From contig NZ_AZUI01000001.1 of NCBI RefSeq assembly GCF_000526995.1, forward strand, positions 62,001 through 126,000: a DNA stretch of 64,000 nucleotides, read 5' to 3'. Shown here piece after piece: positions 34,339 to 43,956 of this stretch. The DNA comes from Lacrimispora indolis DSM 755. GTDB taxonomy: Bacteria > Bacillota > Clostridia > Lachnospirales > Lachnospiraceae. Numbering within the stretch: position 1 is the first letter of the stretch; each line of letters begins with the position of its first letter. The notes under the pieces were generated by a model, which was given only the letters and a program-made list of their open reading frames with translations, was not told where the DNA came from and did not search any database. The translations under genes were made by a program, and so were the position numbers.

Positions 34339-36414
34339 TCACTCATTGCGCTCCATGATTCCCCTGACTTTCGTGGGCGTTTTTATGCCTCTCACATATT
34401 CATACATGTGATGGCCTGTGTGTTCCAAATGGGATACCAGCGGCTCAAACTGGCGGTTGCAGATATCGATCAGGCCGTGCTCCATGCACTCCCCGTCAAA
34501 CCTCCCCAAAAGAGGCTGATCGTTCATCTCAAAGTAATGGGCTCCCACACAGTTCTTATGGCTCATGGCTCTCTGCAAATAGTATTCCAGGGCCTTTCCT
34601 CTCTCCTCCTGATTGGGGGAAGCCAAAAGTCCATGAGATAAATTGCCTTTATCCCCTCCTCCAATATGCCACTCTCCGATAAGCATGGGCACATCTTCCT
34701 TTTGGCTGCACAGTTTAAGTCTGGACTCCGGTTCCTCTTCATAACAGTTAAAGGAAAATACATCGTGTTGCCGGCAGCCTCCCATAATTCTGATATCTGC
34801 TTTCGAATATCGCATTCCTAAGTCCAGGTGGTTGGAATCTCTCTTTTTCAGTTCCTCTGCAACCACACTTTCATACATTTCCACCAGCGTATCGTGAAGA
34901 AAACGGAAGTCCTCCCCGGCACCGTCTGACCACTGATCAAGAGCTTCTCTGGGGACATATAAATCTTCAAAGGCCGACATTTTTACATCCCAGGAAGCAT
35001 TCAGGGCCTCTATTGTCCCATACTTCTCCTTTAGCAGCTCAACCAGCTTCTTTTTGCTCTCCAGGCATTGGGGATGGGAAAAAGTCCGTTCAGCCAGATT
35101 CACCTCCTGAAACCTCCATTCGGGTTCATTGTTGATGAAATAGCCTATCATATAGGGATTATCTGCAAACGGTGCCATTTGCCTTCTGGCAAAGGCCTCC
35201 GCCTCCGACCGGTACTCTTCTGAGTAAACATCGGGGAAATCACGGAAGATCTTTTCTTTTGTCTGAGGAAATTCCTTCAATGTCCATACAAAGGGAATGT
35301 TGGCTTTTTCCAGATATTCCATGACCCGCTCATCAAAATAGTTATTCACACCCACTCCTATGGTATTAAACCCCCACCGCTTCAGCCTGGCGGTATTTAT
35401 GGTATGCCAGGCCTCCCACCATTTGTCAGGTCCAAAGGCCCGTATCATATTGGCCCTGGCAAAATTAAACATCTTTCTGTTTTTGCCGGACTCCTTTCCG
35501 TTGCGTTTTACATACTCCGCTATCTCACCGGCATTGGTCCATGCCTCCCGATATACCGGATCATCCTCCTTTGGCAGCCAGGAATACATCTGCTCCATAC
35601 CGTCCACAAAGCCGAATACGCCCATTCTGGAACCATAGCATACTCCATTGGAAAAAAAACCGTATCCGTCGGGATCCACCAGCCACCACCGGTCATGGGC
35701 ATGTGTCAGGCGGAAGTACCCTGTCTTCTCAAAAACTACGGCCTTGCAGCCCCCATACCGGCTGAAGCCTTCCGGATAATCAGATTCTGCCTTTGCTCTT
35801 TCATAGGAATACTTTAAGTAAGAAATCAGCTCCTCTTCCGAGTGAGTCTTTGTATCCCAATCCTTTTGAATCCACTGGCCAAACTCATCCACCATGAAAG
35901 GCCCTTCCACCCGGATATCCGGCACGGTATCTGTTAAGTATGCTGCTTTCAGCCTGATGCCGGAAAATTCTCTGCTATAGCCCGGATGAACCAGAACCGT
36001 GACCCGTTTCATCTCTGAAAGTTCTGCCGGAAGCCCTGTGCAGTGCCCTTTTAACATTCCGGGCATTGTTTTTAAAAAGTACCTGACGGATTTCAATTCA
36101 GAAAAGTCCACCAGTAAGGTCACATCCTGTGTGGGAATCATCTGGTAGCTTAAAACATTGTCCGGCTTCTCTCCCTCTCCTTTGAAAAAACATAGATCCA
36201 CACAGGCCATGGCATCCATCCCGGCCTTCAGTTCCAAAACCAGATAAGAATACCGGCTCCATATGCGGACGTCGTCTTCACTCATTAAGTCCATCTCCAC
36301 GAACCCGCATTGATCCGGGGATACCACCAGCTCTCCCGGGTTCAATTCCGGCTCCATCCTCCCCGCTCCACGTCTGACGGGAAGGGCCCCAAGGTCTAAA
36401 TATAATTCTTCCAT
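34339..36414 (-). CDS. Clan GH-A glycoside hydrolase (beta-agarase/GH42-like)
   Basis: 691 residues from the ATG at 36412-36414 with AAAGGAG upstream; the longer in-frame start (36498) overlaps the binding-protein gene. An N-terminal beta-domain is followed by a TIM barrel starting at RWWLVDPDGYGFFSNGVCYG. The likely acid/base Glu is in FINNEPEW, the nucleophile Glu in MLIGEWHIGG, and the sugar-site NFARANM segment is nearby; the Asn-Glu pair is typical of clan GH-A. No signal peptide, so intracellular. It follows the LplA-type binding protein and precedes the DUF6259-like enzyme, so the importer probably brings in oligosaccharides cut here. The exact family (GH50-, GH86- or GH42-related) cannot be decided by eye. 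Confidence 0.75.
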   Translation of the reverse strand: MEELYLDLGALPVRRGAGRMEPELNPGELVVSPDQCGFVEMDLMSEDDVRIWSRYSYLVLELKAGMDAMACVDLCFFKGEGEKPDNVLSYQMIPTQDVTLLVDFSELKSVRYFLKTMPGMLKGHCTGLPAELSEMKRVTVLVHPGYSREFSGIRLKAAYLTDTVPDIRVEGPFMVDEFGQWIQKDWDTKTHSEEELISYLKYSYERAKAESDYPEGFSRYGGCKAVVFEKTGYFRLTHAHDRWWLVDPDGYGFFSNGVCYGSRMGVFGFVDGMEQMYSWLPKEDDPVYREAWTNAGEIAEYVKRNGKESGKNRKMFNFARANMIRAFGPDKWWEAWHTINTARLKRWGFNTIGVGVNNYFDERVMEYLEKANIPFVWTLKEFPQTKEKIFRDFPDVYSEEYRSEAEAFARRQMAPFADNPYMIGYFINNEPEWRFQEVNLAERTFSHPQCLESKKKLVELLKEKYGTIEALNASWDVKMSAFEDLYVPREALDQWSDGAGEDFRFLHDTLVEMYESVVAEELKKRDSNHLDLGMRYSKADIRIMGGCRQHDVFSFNCYEEEPESRLKLCSQKEDVPMLIGEWHIGGGDKGNLSHGLLASPNQEERGKALEYYLQRAMSHKNCVGAHYFEMNDQPLLGRFDGECMEHGLIDICNRQFEPLVSHLEHTGHHMYEYVRGIKTPTKVRGIMERNE

Positions 36415-36428
36415 TCCCAATAGCTCCT

Positions 36429-38009
36429 TTACCGGTTCTGCTCTTTCCAGAGCTCTGTCACTTCTTTCTCCCAGTCGCTTCCGCCTACATTTTCCCATTC
36501 TTCCATATAATTATCAAATACGGTCTTGATGTCATCCTTTGTCGTCAGCAAGTCCGCAAGCATTTCGTTTATGACCTGGTCCATATCCGCTCCGTTTTCC
36601 ACTCTCACTTCTGACGTGGCGGTGACATAGGCCCAGTCGATCCCCTGGTCCCAGGCCTGGTTCACTCCCTCTCTCGTCTGCTCGTTTAATGTGCGGTACT
36701 GGGCGTTGTCTGATGGTTTAAACAGCAGCCAGTAGCAGAAGCCGCCTGCCGCCCTGTGGGTCGCATTGTCCTTATACTGGTCCAGATATTCAAACTGGCC
36801 CTTTTCCTGATCGGTCCACCGGTACATGGTGTCTTCTACCCCGAGGAACAGGAGATCGCTTCCTTCCGGGCTCATGCAGTAGTCTGCAATCCTGGCCGCT
36901 CCTTCCAGGTTCTTGCTGGAGGCGGAAAACACCCAGCCTGAGGTCAATTCCGGATAGACTGCCGGCACTCCGGATTTTCCATCCGGCCCCTTTAAAACGG
37001 GGAATCCAAAAACAGGTACGGGGTCCTCCGTATAGCGGACCGGCATCCAGTTATTGGTGGGACCCACGCATTCCCACTCCATGCAGCCTGCCACTCCGGT
37101 CCACAGCTTTCCGAACATATCCATTTGGGGAATGGTCACATAATCCGGTTCTGTAAGGCCGTCATCAATCAGAGTTTTGATGTAGGCAATTGCTTCTAAA
37201 AATCTGGGATGCTTTACCCATGTGGTGACTGTGCCATCCTCCAGTTCAATGGTCTTTCCCTTTGGGATTCCATAGGCTCCGAAAATGCTTTGAAAAGCTC
37301 TGCCGTCCTCGTTTGTCAGATTATTTAAATTAAATGCATATCCATACGTATCTTTCTGCCCGTTTCCATCCGGATCATCATAGGTAAATGCACGCATGAC
37401 CTCACGAAAGCTTTCCAGGTCATCCGGCATCTCAAGCCCTAAATTCTTCAGCCAGTCTGTGCGGATATTCACATTATTGGCCCAGTTCTTTGCAGGAGAA
37501 GGCACCAGATAGATTCCATCCTCATTTACAGAGACCTTACGGATCATATCCTTTGTATCTTCCATGACATTGGGTGCCTTCTGGGACAGCAGCTCCTCCA
37601 CATTCGCCAAAATCCCATTTTTCTTATAGTCGGCCGCATCCGCAAGATTACCGCACCAGAAAATATCCGGCACCGTGCCGGCGGCGATCATGGTGCTCAA
37701 TTTCGTATTGTAATCGCTTTCAGGCAGGTAGATGATGCTTATTTTTGTATCCGTCTTTTTTTCCAGCTCCTGTATTACAATATTATCTGCATCCGGAGTG
37801 TTATCTCCGAAAAGCATGATCGTGATCTCTGCGCCATTGTCAGAGGTCCACCCGGATGCTGCATCTGATACTTCTGCAGCGCTGTCTGACGTACCTTTTG
37901 CCGTATCCGGCTGCCCTCCGCTTCCCTTGCAGGCTGCAAGGGACAATGCCATCATTGCCGCCAGTACGGAACAAGCAATTCTTTTTCCTTTTCTCCCAGT
38001 CATAATCAT
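36429..38009 (-). CDS. LplA-like sugar-binding lipoprotein
   Basis: 526 residues. Lys/Arg-rich start, hydrophobic core and lipobox SLAAC. It is longer than the usual CUT1 binding protein, as typical of the LplA/YtcQ group, with EITIMLFGDNTPDADNIVIQ, WVKHPRFLEAIAYIKTLIDDG and GKLWTGVAGCMEWECVG. It captures glycans outside the membrane for the LplB/YtcP permeases encoded upstream. Confidence 0.92.
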   Translation of the reverse strand: MIMTGRKGKRIACSVLAAMMALSLAACKGSGGQPDTAKGTSDSAAEVSDAASGWTSDNGAEITIMLFGDNTPDADNIVIQELEKKTDTKISIIYLPESDYNTKLSTMIAAGTVPDIFWCGNLADAADYKKNGILANVEELLSQKAPNVMEDTKDMIRKVSVNEDGIYLVPSPAKNWANNVNIRTDWLKNLGLEMPDDLESFREVMRAFTYDDPDGNGQKDTYGYAFNLNNLTNEDGRAFQSIFGAYGIPKGKTIELEDGTVTTWVKHPRFLEAIAYIKTLIDDGLTEPDYVTIPQMDMFGKLWTGVAGCMEWECVGPTNNWMPVRYTEDPVPVFGFPVLKGPDGKSGVPAVYPELTSGWVFSASSKNLEGAARIADYCMSPEGSDLLFLGVEDTMYRWTDQEKGQFEYLDQYKDNATHRAAGGFCYWLLFKPSDNAQYRTLNEQTREGVNQAWDQGIDWAYVTATSEVRVENGADMDQVINEMLADLLTTKDDIKTVFDNYMEEWENVGGSDWEKEVTELWKEQNR

Positions 38010-38051
38010 ACTTTCCTTCCTTTCATTGTTCTTTTATTTTTATGGCCGCAC

Positions 38052-38948
38052 CTATCCTTTGACGGAACCGACCATCACGCCCTTCGTGAAATATTTCTGC
38101 AGGAATAAGTACACAAGCAAAATAGGAATAATGGAAAGCGAAATCACGGTCATCTTCATGCTTTCCTCTGTCACCGCCGCCGCGGCGCTTAAATCCCCGG
38201 CCGCACTCAATGCCCCTTTCGCTCCCGTGGAGGAAATCAGCTGTCTTAAATACACCTGAAGCAGCTGAAGCTTCTGGTTATTGACATACAGTATGCCATC
38301 CATATAGGAGTTCCAGTTCGTTACCCCATAAAACATGGTCATGGTAGCCAGGGAAGCCTTGGAAAGAGGAAGCACGATCCTGCTAAGAACCTGCATATGA
38401 TTGGCTCCGTCAAGCATGGCTGATTCCTGAAGAGAGTCTGGAATTGTCAGAAAAAAATTTCTCATGATAAACATATTATAAGGGCTCATGGCGGACGGAA
38501 GTACATAGACCCAGAACGTATCCAGCATATGGAGGTCCTTTAAAAGCAGGTACGTGGGAATGATTCCGCCTGAAAACAGCATTGTAAAAAATATAACGAT
38601 CTGAAAGAATCTTCTTCCCCGAAAGTACGGCAGGGACAGGGGATAAGCGGTCAATACAGTAAGAACAAGGCTGATAAACGTGCCCACGACCGTCTTTGCA
38701 ACCGTGTTTCCAAAGGCCACAAAAATCTGGGAAGTCTTAAATATCAGCTGATACGTCAGGAATGTGGGCTTTCTCGGAAGAAAGAAAAGTCCTCCGCTCA
38801 TGGCCGCCCTGGAATCGGAAATAGAATACATGAATACATGCCAGAACGGATATAGGGTGGTTACTACCATCAACAAAAGAATCACTTCGATCAATAGGTT
38901 ACCGGCCCGTTCGCCTGATACTCTCTTTTTTGATTTTACCTGTGCCAT
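38052..38948 (-). CDS. YtcP-type sugar ABC permease
   Basis: 298 residues, about six transmembrane helices. Typical YtcP features: YPFWHVFMYSISDSRAA, NMFIMRNFFLTIPDSLQESAMLDGAN (EAA-like loop) and the tail YFTKGVMVGSVKG. It pairs with LplB (11 bp upstream). Confidence 0.93.
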   Translation of the reverse strand: MAQVKSKKRVSGERAGNLLIEVILLLMVVTTLYPFWHVFMYSISDSRAAMSGGLFFLPRKPTFLTYQLIFKTSQIFVAFGNTVAKTVVGTFISLVLTVLTAYPLSLPYFRGRRFFQIVIFFTMLFSGGIIPTYLLLKDLHMLDTFWVYVLPSAMSPYNMFIMRNFFLTIPDSLQESAMLDGANHMQVLSRIVLPLSKASLATMTMFYGVTNWNSYMDGILYVNNQKLQLLQVYLRQLISSTGAKGALSAAGDLSAAAAVTEESMKMTVISLSIIPILLVYLFLQKYFTKGVMVGSVKG

Positions 38949-38959
38949 ACTCTCTCCTC

Positions 38960-39898
38960 CTACATGATTCCGCTGTCCGGATCCATCTTAACAGCGATCT
39001 TATTCGTAATCAGCACCAGCACCAGACCCACCAGGGACTGGAAAAGGCCTGCCGCAGTGGCCAGTGAAAACTTTCTCTGCTCCAGTCCGATCCGGAACAC
39101 ATATGTATCAATTATATCCGCCACCGAAATAACGGCATCATTGGAAATGGCGTAAATCTGGTCAAAGCCTGCGTACATGACCTCTCCCACACGGAAGATG
39201 AGAAGGGTGATGATTGTGGCGCGGATTCCCGTAAGGGTGATGTGCCACATCTGGCGGAAACGTCCCGCCCCGTCAATGGCCGCCGCCTCATAAAGCTGCT
39301 GGTCAATTCCCGTAATGGCTGCCAGATAGACAATGGTGCCGATTCCTGCACCTTTCCAGATATGGGAGCCGACAATGACGCTGCGGAAAGTTTCCTTAGA
39401 GGAAAGAATGTCAGGCAGCTTCCCGTCATACCCCAGAAATTGAAGAAGCTGGCTCACCGCCCCTGTACTGGGAGAAAAAATCGCATACATCAGACCGTAG
39501 ACCACTACCCAGGAAATAAAATTAGGAAGTATGACAGAGGTCTGCACCAGCCGTTTCATTCCGCTTTTCCGGACACTGTCTATCATAAGAGCCATGATAA
39601 TCGGAACCGGAAATCCGAACAGGAGCTTGGCAAGGCTGATGACGATATTATTTTCCAGCGCCCGCTGAAAGGCCCTTGTGGAAAACAGTTTGGTGAAATT
39701 CTCCATTCCCACCCATGGGGCTCTGGAAATATCAGAAATTCCGTTATAATCCTTAAACGCAATAGTAATTCCGTACATGGGAAAATATTTAAAGATGATG
39801 ATGTACAAGATTCCCGGCAAAATCATTGCATACAACATCCAGTTCCGTCTTAAGTACCTCAATCCTTTTCCGCCCCGGGCCTTTTTTAACCATGTCAT
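38960..39898 (-). CDS. LplB-type sugar ABC permease
   Basis: 312 residues. It starts with a basic patch then RNWMLYAMILPGILYIIIFKYFPMYG, the family hallmark. Motifs FKDYNGISDISRAPWVG and the EAA loop QQLYEAAAIDGAGRFRQMWHITL. First gene of the operon, behind a consensus promoter; GGAAGTGGGAG precedes the ATG. Confidence 0.94.
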   Translation of the reverse strand: MTWLKKARGGKGLRYLRRNWMLYAMILPGILYIIIFKYFPMYGITIAFKDYNGISDISRAPWVGMENFTKLFSTRAFQRALENNIVISLAKLLFGFPVPIIMALMIDSVRKSGMKRLVQTSVILPNFISWVVVYGLMYAIFSPSTGAVSQLLQFLGYDGKLPDILSSKETFRSVIVGSHIWKGAGIGTIVYLAAITGIDQQLYEAAAIDGAGRFRQMWHITLTGIRATIITLLIFRVGEVMYAGFDQIYAISNDAVISVADIIDTYVFRIGLEQRKFSLATAAGLFQSLVGLVLVLITNKIAVKMDPDSGIM

Positions 39899-39945
39899 GC
39901 TCCCACTTCCTTTTCTTATAAAATTCTCACGTTTTTGATAATCTC

Positions 39946-39974
39946 ATTATAGTAACTGAGTTTTTAAAAGTCAA
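39946..39974 (-). promoter_or_regulatory. Sigma-A promoter of the lplB operon
   Basis: On the minus strand TTGACT (39969-39974) and TATAAT (39946-39951) are separated by 17 bp, about 50 bp before the lplB ATG. Confidence 0.82.
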
Positions 39975-40175
39975 TAGTTTTTATCATTTTTCGAAATATT
40001 TTTTGACATATATTTTCACCGTAATCTTTATTTTTCTATTTATTGTTAAAATTTTATCCAATAATATTTCTGTTTTTTTTATTTATTTATTTATTTTTTC
40101 TATATAAAAGGCTTTTTTCTATTTTTTTCTTTTTATGCCATTATAAAAATTTTTATCATAAATAGTATTTATTTT

Positions 40176-40215
40176 TGAAAATAATATTGCATTTATGAAA
40201 ATAATCATGTAAAAT
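40176..40215 (+). promoter_or_regulatory. Promoter of the isomerase cluster with two direct repeats
   Basis: TTGCAT (40187-40192) and TAAAAT (40210-40215) are spaced by 17 bp. Two identical copies of TGAAAATAAT start at 40176 and 40196, exactly 20 bp apart and flanking the -35, so they lie on the same helical face. They are candidate sites for the RpiR protein encoded in this cluster. The rest of the 360-bp divergent region is very AT-rich. Confidence 0.55.
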
Positions 40216-40261
40216 GAAGTTAACAAAAAGTACTGTAATTTTTAGGAAAAGAGGTATGATT

Positions 40262-42115
40262 ATGAGCTTTATGTTTAATCCCCACCCCTATGATGACCCC
40301 AAAGCGGTCAATCACATCCCCATGGGAGCAGAATTTTGTTCTTCCATTACAAAAACAACAGTTGACACGGCAAAGAAGCTGGTATCTGAGACGCAGCTCC
40401 TCCTTCAGGAGCAGAAATTCTGCGTCCTGGCAATAGACGGCTTTATCAGCGCCCCATTTGAACAGCTGGCCGGTCAGATATCCATTCAGGCAGCCTTAAA
40501 AGGGATAAAGGTCACCACCCTTTCCACGGACATGCTGTGGATAGAAAGCCAAAAGCTTCACGACAAGCTCCTTCCTTATCTGCCGGAAAACAGGGAAACG
40601 GATCCGGTTCTTCTTTACGGCCGACTGTATCAGGACGGTATGGAAGGCCTGATGGAACCGGATCAGATCAGCCATATGATACAAATGGCAGAGGACTTTA
40701 GGAGCCACGGAGACGGGCTCTTAATCGTGTATGGAAACGGAGCGCTCATCCCTGCCCTCCGCCCTTTCTATGATTTGAAAATTTATATGGATATGACTCA
40801 GAAGCGGACCATACTCAACATCAGGGCCGGGAAATGCGGCAACCTGGGAATCAAAGAGCAGGGAACCTATAATGAAATGATACGGCACAGCTATTACATC
40901 GACTTTGAGGCCAGCTTTCCCATCCGGCAGGAGGTCATACGGGACGGCATCATCAGCTATTATTTGGCAGGAGACAATCCGGATGGTATACAGATGATTT
41001 CCACGGAGCATTTAAAAGCCCTGTTTTCCACCATGACGACCTATCCGCTGCGCTGCCGTCCGGTCTATATTGAAGGCGTATGGGGCGGGTATTATGTCCA
41101 GCACTTACGCAGTCTGCCAAAGGAAATGAAGAACTGTGCCTGGGTCTTTGATCTGATCCCCATGGAGGTTTCCATTGTGGCCGACATGAAGGAGCTTATG
41201 ATGGAATTCCCCTTTTACTGCTTCGTTCAAATTATTGGACCGAAGCTCATGGGGGAAGCTGCCGCCGAAAAATTTCACGGCTATTTCCCCATCCGCTTTA
41301 ATTATGACGACACGTTTCATTCCAGCGGCAATATGTCCATCCAGGTCCATCCGGGCAGCAGCTATATCAGGGAGCATAATGACGAACTGGGACGCCAGGA
41401 TGAAAGCTATTACATAGTCACTGCCGGACAGGAGGCCAAGACCTACTGCGGCTTTACCGAACAGGCGGACGTGGAAGATTTTATTGAAAAGACGAAGCGG
41501 GCGGAAAGAGAAAAGATAGGCTTTGACCACGATGAATACGTCCATTCCCTTCCGTCAAAGCCGGGCATGCAGTTCATGATTCCCGCCGGAACCATCCACG
41601 CTTCCGGGCGAAACCAGGTCATCCTGGAAATCGGCAGCCTTACCATTGGCTCCTATACCTATAAGATGTACGATTACCTCCGGCAGGACTTGGATGGCAA
41701 TCTCCGCCCGATCCACACCTTCCACGGAGAAAAGGTCTTAGACAGAACCCGCAAAGCTTCCTGGGTGGAAGAAAACCTGGTTCAGAAGCCCAGGCTCCTG
41801 CGGGAAGGCACCGACTTTTTAGAATCTATCGTAGGGGAACATCCGCTTCTTTATTTCAGCCTGAGAAACGTACGCTTTACAAAGGGGTATGAAGATGAAG
41901 CAGCAGACCGCTTCCACGTTCTGGTTCTGGTGGAAGGAGAACAATGCATGATACGTTCCCTTTCAAGGCCGGACCGTTACTTTATTCAGGATTATCTGGA
42001 TATGGTCATCGTGCCTGCAGGCTTCGGTCCCTATGAGGTGATCAACAGAGGGGATGGGGTTGTAACCATGCACAAGACCCTGTTAAAGGACGGATTTGAA
42101 AATGAAGAGCTCTGA
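40262..42115 (+). CDS. Degenerate-kinase / class I mannose-6-phosphate isomerase fusion
   Basis: 617 residues from the ATG at 40262, seven bases after AGAGGT; longer in-frame starts exist at 40214 and 40256. The N-terminal half resembles a uridine-kinase-type P-loop domain, but its loop reads LAIDGFISAPFEQLAGQ, so the Gly-Lys-Ser/Thr of Walker A is lost. The C-terminal half is a class I phosphomannose isomerase core: MSIQVHPGSSYIREH (metal-binding Gln/His), ESYYIVTAGQEAKTYCGF, MIPAGTIHASGRNQVILEIGS (metal His and catalytic Arg region). It probably interconverts a 6-phospho aldose/ketose. It overlaps the ROK kinase gene by 20 bp. Fusion of this sort is unusual; the N-terminal domain may sense sugar or nucleotide. 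Confidence 0.8.
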   Translation: MSFMFNPHPYDDPKAVNHIPMGAEFCSSITKTTVDTAKKLVSETQLLLQEQKFCVLAIDGFISAPFEQLAGQISIQAALKGIKVTTLSTDMLWIESQKLHDKLLPYLPENRETDPVLLYGRLYQDGMEGLMEPDQISHMIQMAEDFRSHGDGLLIVYGNGALIPALRPFYDLKIYMDMTQKRTILNIRAGKCGNLGIKEQGTYNEMIRHSYYIDFEASFPIRQEVIRDGIISYYLAGDNPDGIQMISTEHLKALFSTMTTYPLRCRPVYIEGVWGGYYVQHLRSLPKEMKNCAWVFDLIPMEVSIVADMKELMMEFPFYCFVQIIGPKLMGEAAAEKFHGYFPIRFNYDDTFHSSGNMSIQVHPGSSYIREHNDELGRQDESYYIVTAGQEAKTYCGFTEQADVEDFIEKTKRAEREKIGFDHDEYVHSLPSKPGMQFMIPAGTIHASGRNQVILEIGSLTIGSYTYKMYDYLRQDLDGNLRPIHTFHGEKVLDRTRKASWVEENLVQKPRLLREGTDFLESIVGEHPLLYFSLRNVRFTKGYEDEAADRFHVLVLVEGEQCMIRSLSRPDRYFIQDYLDMVIVPAGFGPYEVINRGDGVVTMHKTLLKDGFENEEL

Positions 42116-43004
42116 TTCCTGCATTCTTTCCGTGGATGGGGGCGGAACCTCCTTAAAAGCCGCTTTTGTATATAAAAATAATGTAATAAAGGATTCTTTT
42201 TTCTCCATTCCGGTCCATTCCGACGGAACGGAAGAAGAAATTCAGGAAGCCTTTTGGGAGCTGGGGCACAGCGCAAGGCTTATGGAAGAAAAACTGCAGG
42301 TGAAAGCATCCGGATGTGCATTCTGCATTCCCGGTCCTTTTGACTATGAAAACGGGCGGTTCTTCATGCACCACAAATATGAAGCAGTTTTCGGCAGTTC
42401 TTTAAAGCCCTGGCTGTTTAAGGGCATTGGCAGAGAATTATCCATATGCTTTCTCCATGATTCCACTGCGTTCCTTCTTGGAGCATGCGCCGGACTTTCT
42501 CCCCTTCCGGAGAGGCTCTGCGGCGTCATCATCGGAACCGGTCTGGGATTTGCCTCCATGGTTGAGGGACATATTTTAGAAAATCCCTCCGGCGGGCCCG
42601 GCATCAGTATTTTCGGCCGTCCCTATCTGGGAAAAACTGCCGAAGATTACGTTTCAAAGCGAGGGATCCTCCGCCGCTACAGGGAGCTCTCCCCCTTCTT
42701 ACGGGAGGATACAGAAGTAAAGACCATTGCAGACCTTGCCCGCGGCGGAGAAAAAGAAGCACAGCAGGTGTTTATGGAAATGGGGACCCATCTTTCCGCC
42801 ATCCTGCTGCCCATCGTAATGGAAAATGGATTTCAGCTGCTGTTTCTGGGAGGCGCCATATCAAAGTCCGCCGATTTATTTCTTCCGGCTTTAAAAGAAG
42901 GGCTTTTTGCTGCTCCCATGGAAATCCGCACCATTTCCGATTCTGATTCTGATTACGTCCCTCTGCGGGGAGCCGCACAATATTTATTTTCTAGTTACTA
43001 TTGA
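42096..43004 (+). CDS. ROK-family-like sugar kinase
   Basis: 302 residues. ASKHA-fold motifs: LSVDGGGTSLKAAFV (phosphate-1), CIPGPFDYENG, LHDSTAFLLGA (catalytic Asp), GVIIGTGLGF (phosphate-2) and LFLGGAISKSADLF. The Cys-rich zinc motif of classical ROK kinases is absent. It may phosphorylate the hexose whose 6-phosphate is the isomerase substrate. Start M1 or M3. Confidence 0.85.
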   Translation: MKMKSSDSCILSVDGGGTSLKAAFVYKNNVIKDSFFSIPVHSDGTEEEIQEAFWELGHSARLMEEKLQVKASGCAFCIPGPFDYENGRFFMHHKYEAVFGSSLKPWLFKGIGRELSICFLHDSTAFLLGACAGLSPLPERLCGVIIGTGLGFASMVEGHILENPSGGPGISIFGRPYLGKTAEDYVSKRGILRRYRELSPFLREDTEVKTIADLARGGEKEAQQVFMEMGTHLSAILLPIVMENGFQLLFLGGAISKSADLFLPALKEGLFAAPMEIRTISDSDSDYVPLRGAAQYLFSSYY

Positions 43005-43061
43005 TACCATTATTTGATATAATAAACCTAAAATACGAACCGGGAGAGGAGGCAGAGCCAT

Positions 43062-43928
43062 ATGGCAGACTGTCGTTTCAAGCTGAAAGAATTAATGAAT
43101 TCCCTGACATCAAAGGAACAGATCCTAGCACAATTCATCATCGATTTTCCTTCCGATGTCATACAAATGTCCATCAACGAACTGGCTCAGTCCTGCGGAA
43201 CCAGTATTTCAACCGTGGTCCGCTTATGCAAATCCGCCGGATATGACGGCTACAAAACGCTCTGCCGGGAGCTTTCGGTGGACTTGGTTCAATCCCAGTC
43301 TCTGTCCTCTGATGATTATGGGGATGTGCAGCCCGGTGATTCTGTAGATTCAATTAAAAATACGGTCTGCGCAAATGATATCAGGGCGATTGAGAATACC
43401 CTCTCGGTTTTAAAATCAGATGAACTGGAAAAAGCCGTTGCAGCCATAGCCGGTGCAAAGCGAGTGGATTTTTACGGAGTGGCTGTATCCGGTTACGTGG
43501 CTATGGATGCCTGCAATAAATTCGTCCGGATCAACAAGCTGTCCATGTCGACCGCCGACCCACACCAGCAGATCTTAAACGCCTCCCTTTTAAGCCCTTC
43601 CGATGTGGCCGTCCTGATTTCCTATTCCGGCAACACGAAAGACATTTTAGAGACCGCGGAGGCCGTAAAACAGTCCGGTGCAGTCCTGATAAGCCTTACG
43701 AAGTATTCCAAGAATCCTCTGGCCAAAATGGCGGATATCTGTCTCTATTCCTCATCGGCGGAAGCACTGATCCGCAGCGGCCCCACGGGCTCCCGAATCG
43801 GCCAGCTTACGGTCATTGACGTCCTTTATACGGCCGTTGCCAGCCGGGAATACAACCATGTAAAGGCCTCCTTGGACAAGACACGGCTTGCTGCCGCCAA
43901 GAAGCATATTCAATTCAATCCCGAATAA
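43062..43928 (+). CDS. RpiR-family transcriptional regulator
   Basis: 288 residues. N-terminal HTH_6 (about 1-77) with DVIQMSINELAQSCGTSISTVVRLCKSAGYDGYKTLC, then a SIS domain (about 110-260) with VDFYGVAVSGYVAMDACNKF and VAVLISYSGNTKDILE. SIS domains in this family bind sugar phosphates. Strong GGAGAGGAGG ribosome site. It is embedded between kinase and isomerase genes and likely controls the locus, including the divergent lpl operon. Confidence 0.93.
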   Translation: MADCRFKLKELMNSLTSKEQILAQFIIDFPSDVIQMSINELAQSCGTSISTVVRLCKSAGYDGYKTLCRELSVDLVQSQSLSSDDYGDVQPGDSVDSIKNTVCANDIRAIENTLSVLKSDELEKAVAAIAGAKRVDFYGVAVSGYVAMDACNKFVRINKLSMSTADPHQQILNASLLSPSDVAVLISYSGNTKDILETAEAVKQSGAVLISLTKYSKNPLAKMADICLYSSSAEALIRSGPTGSRIGQLTVIDVLYTAVASREYNHVKASLDKTRLAAAKKHIQFNPE

Positions 43929-43956
43929 TGGTGTATATAAACAGAAAGGACTGTTT

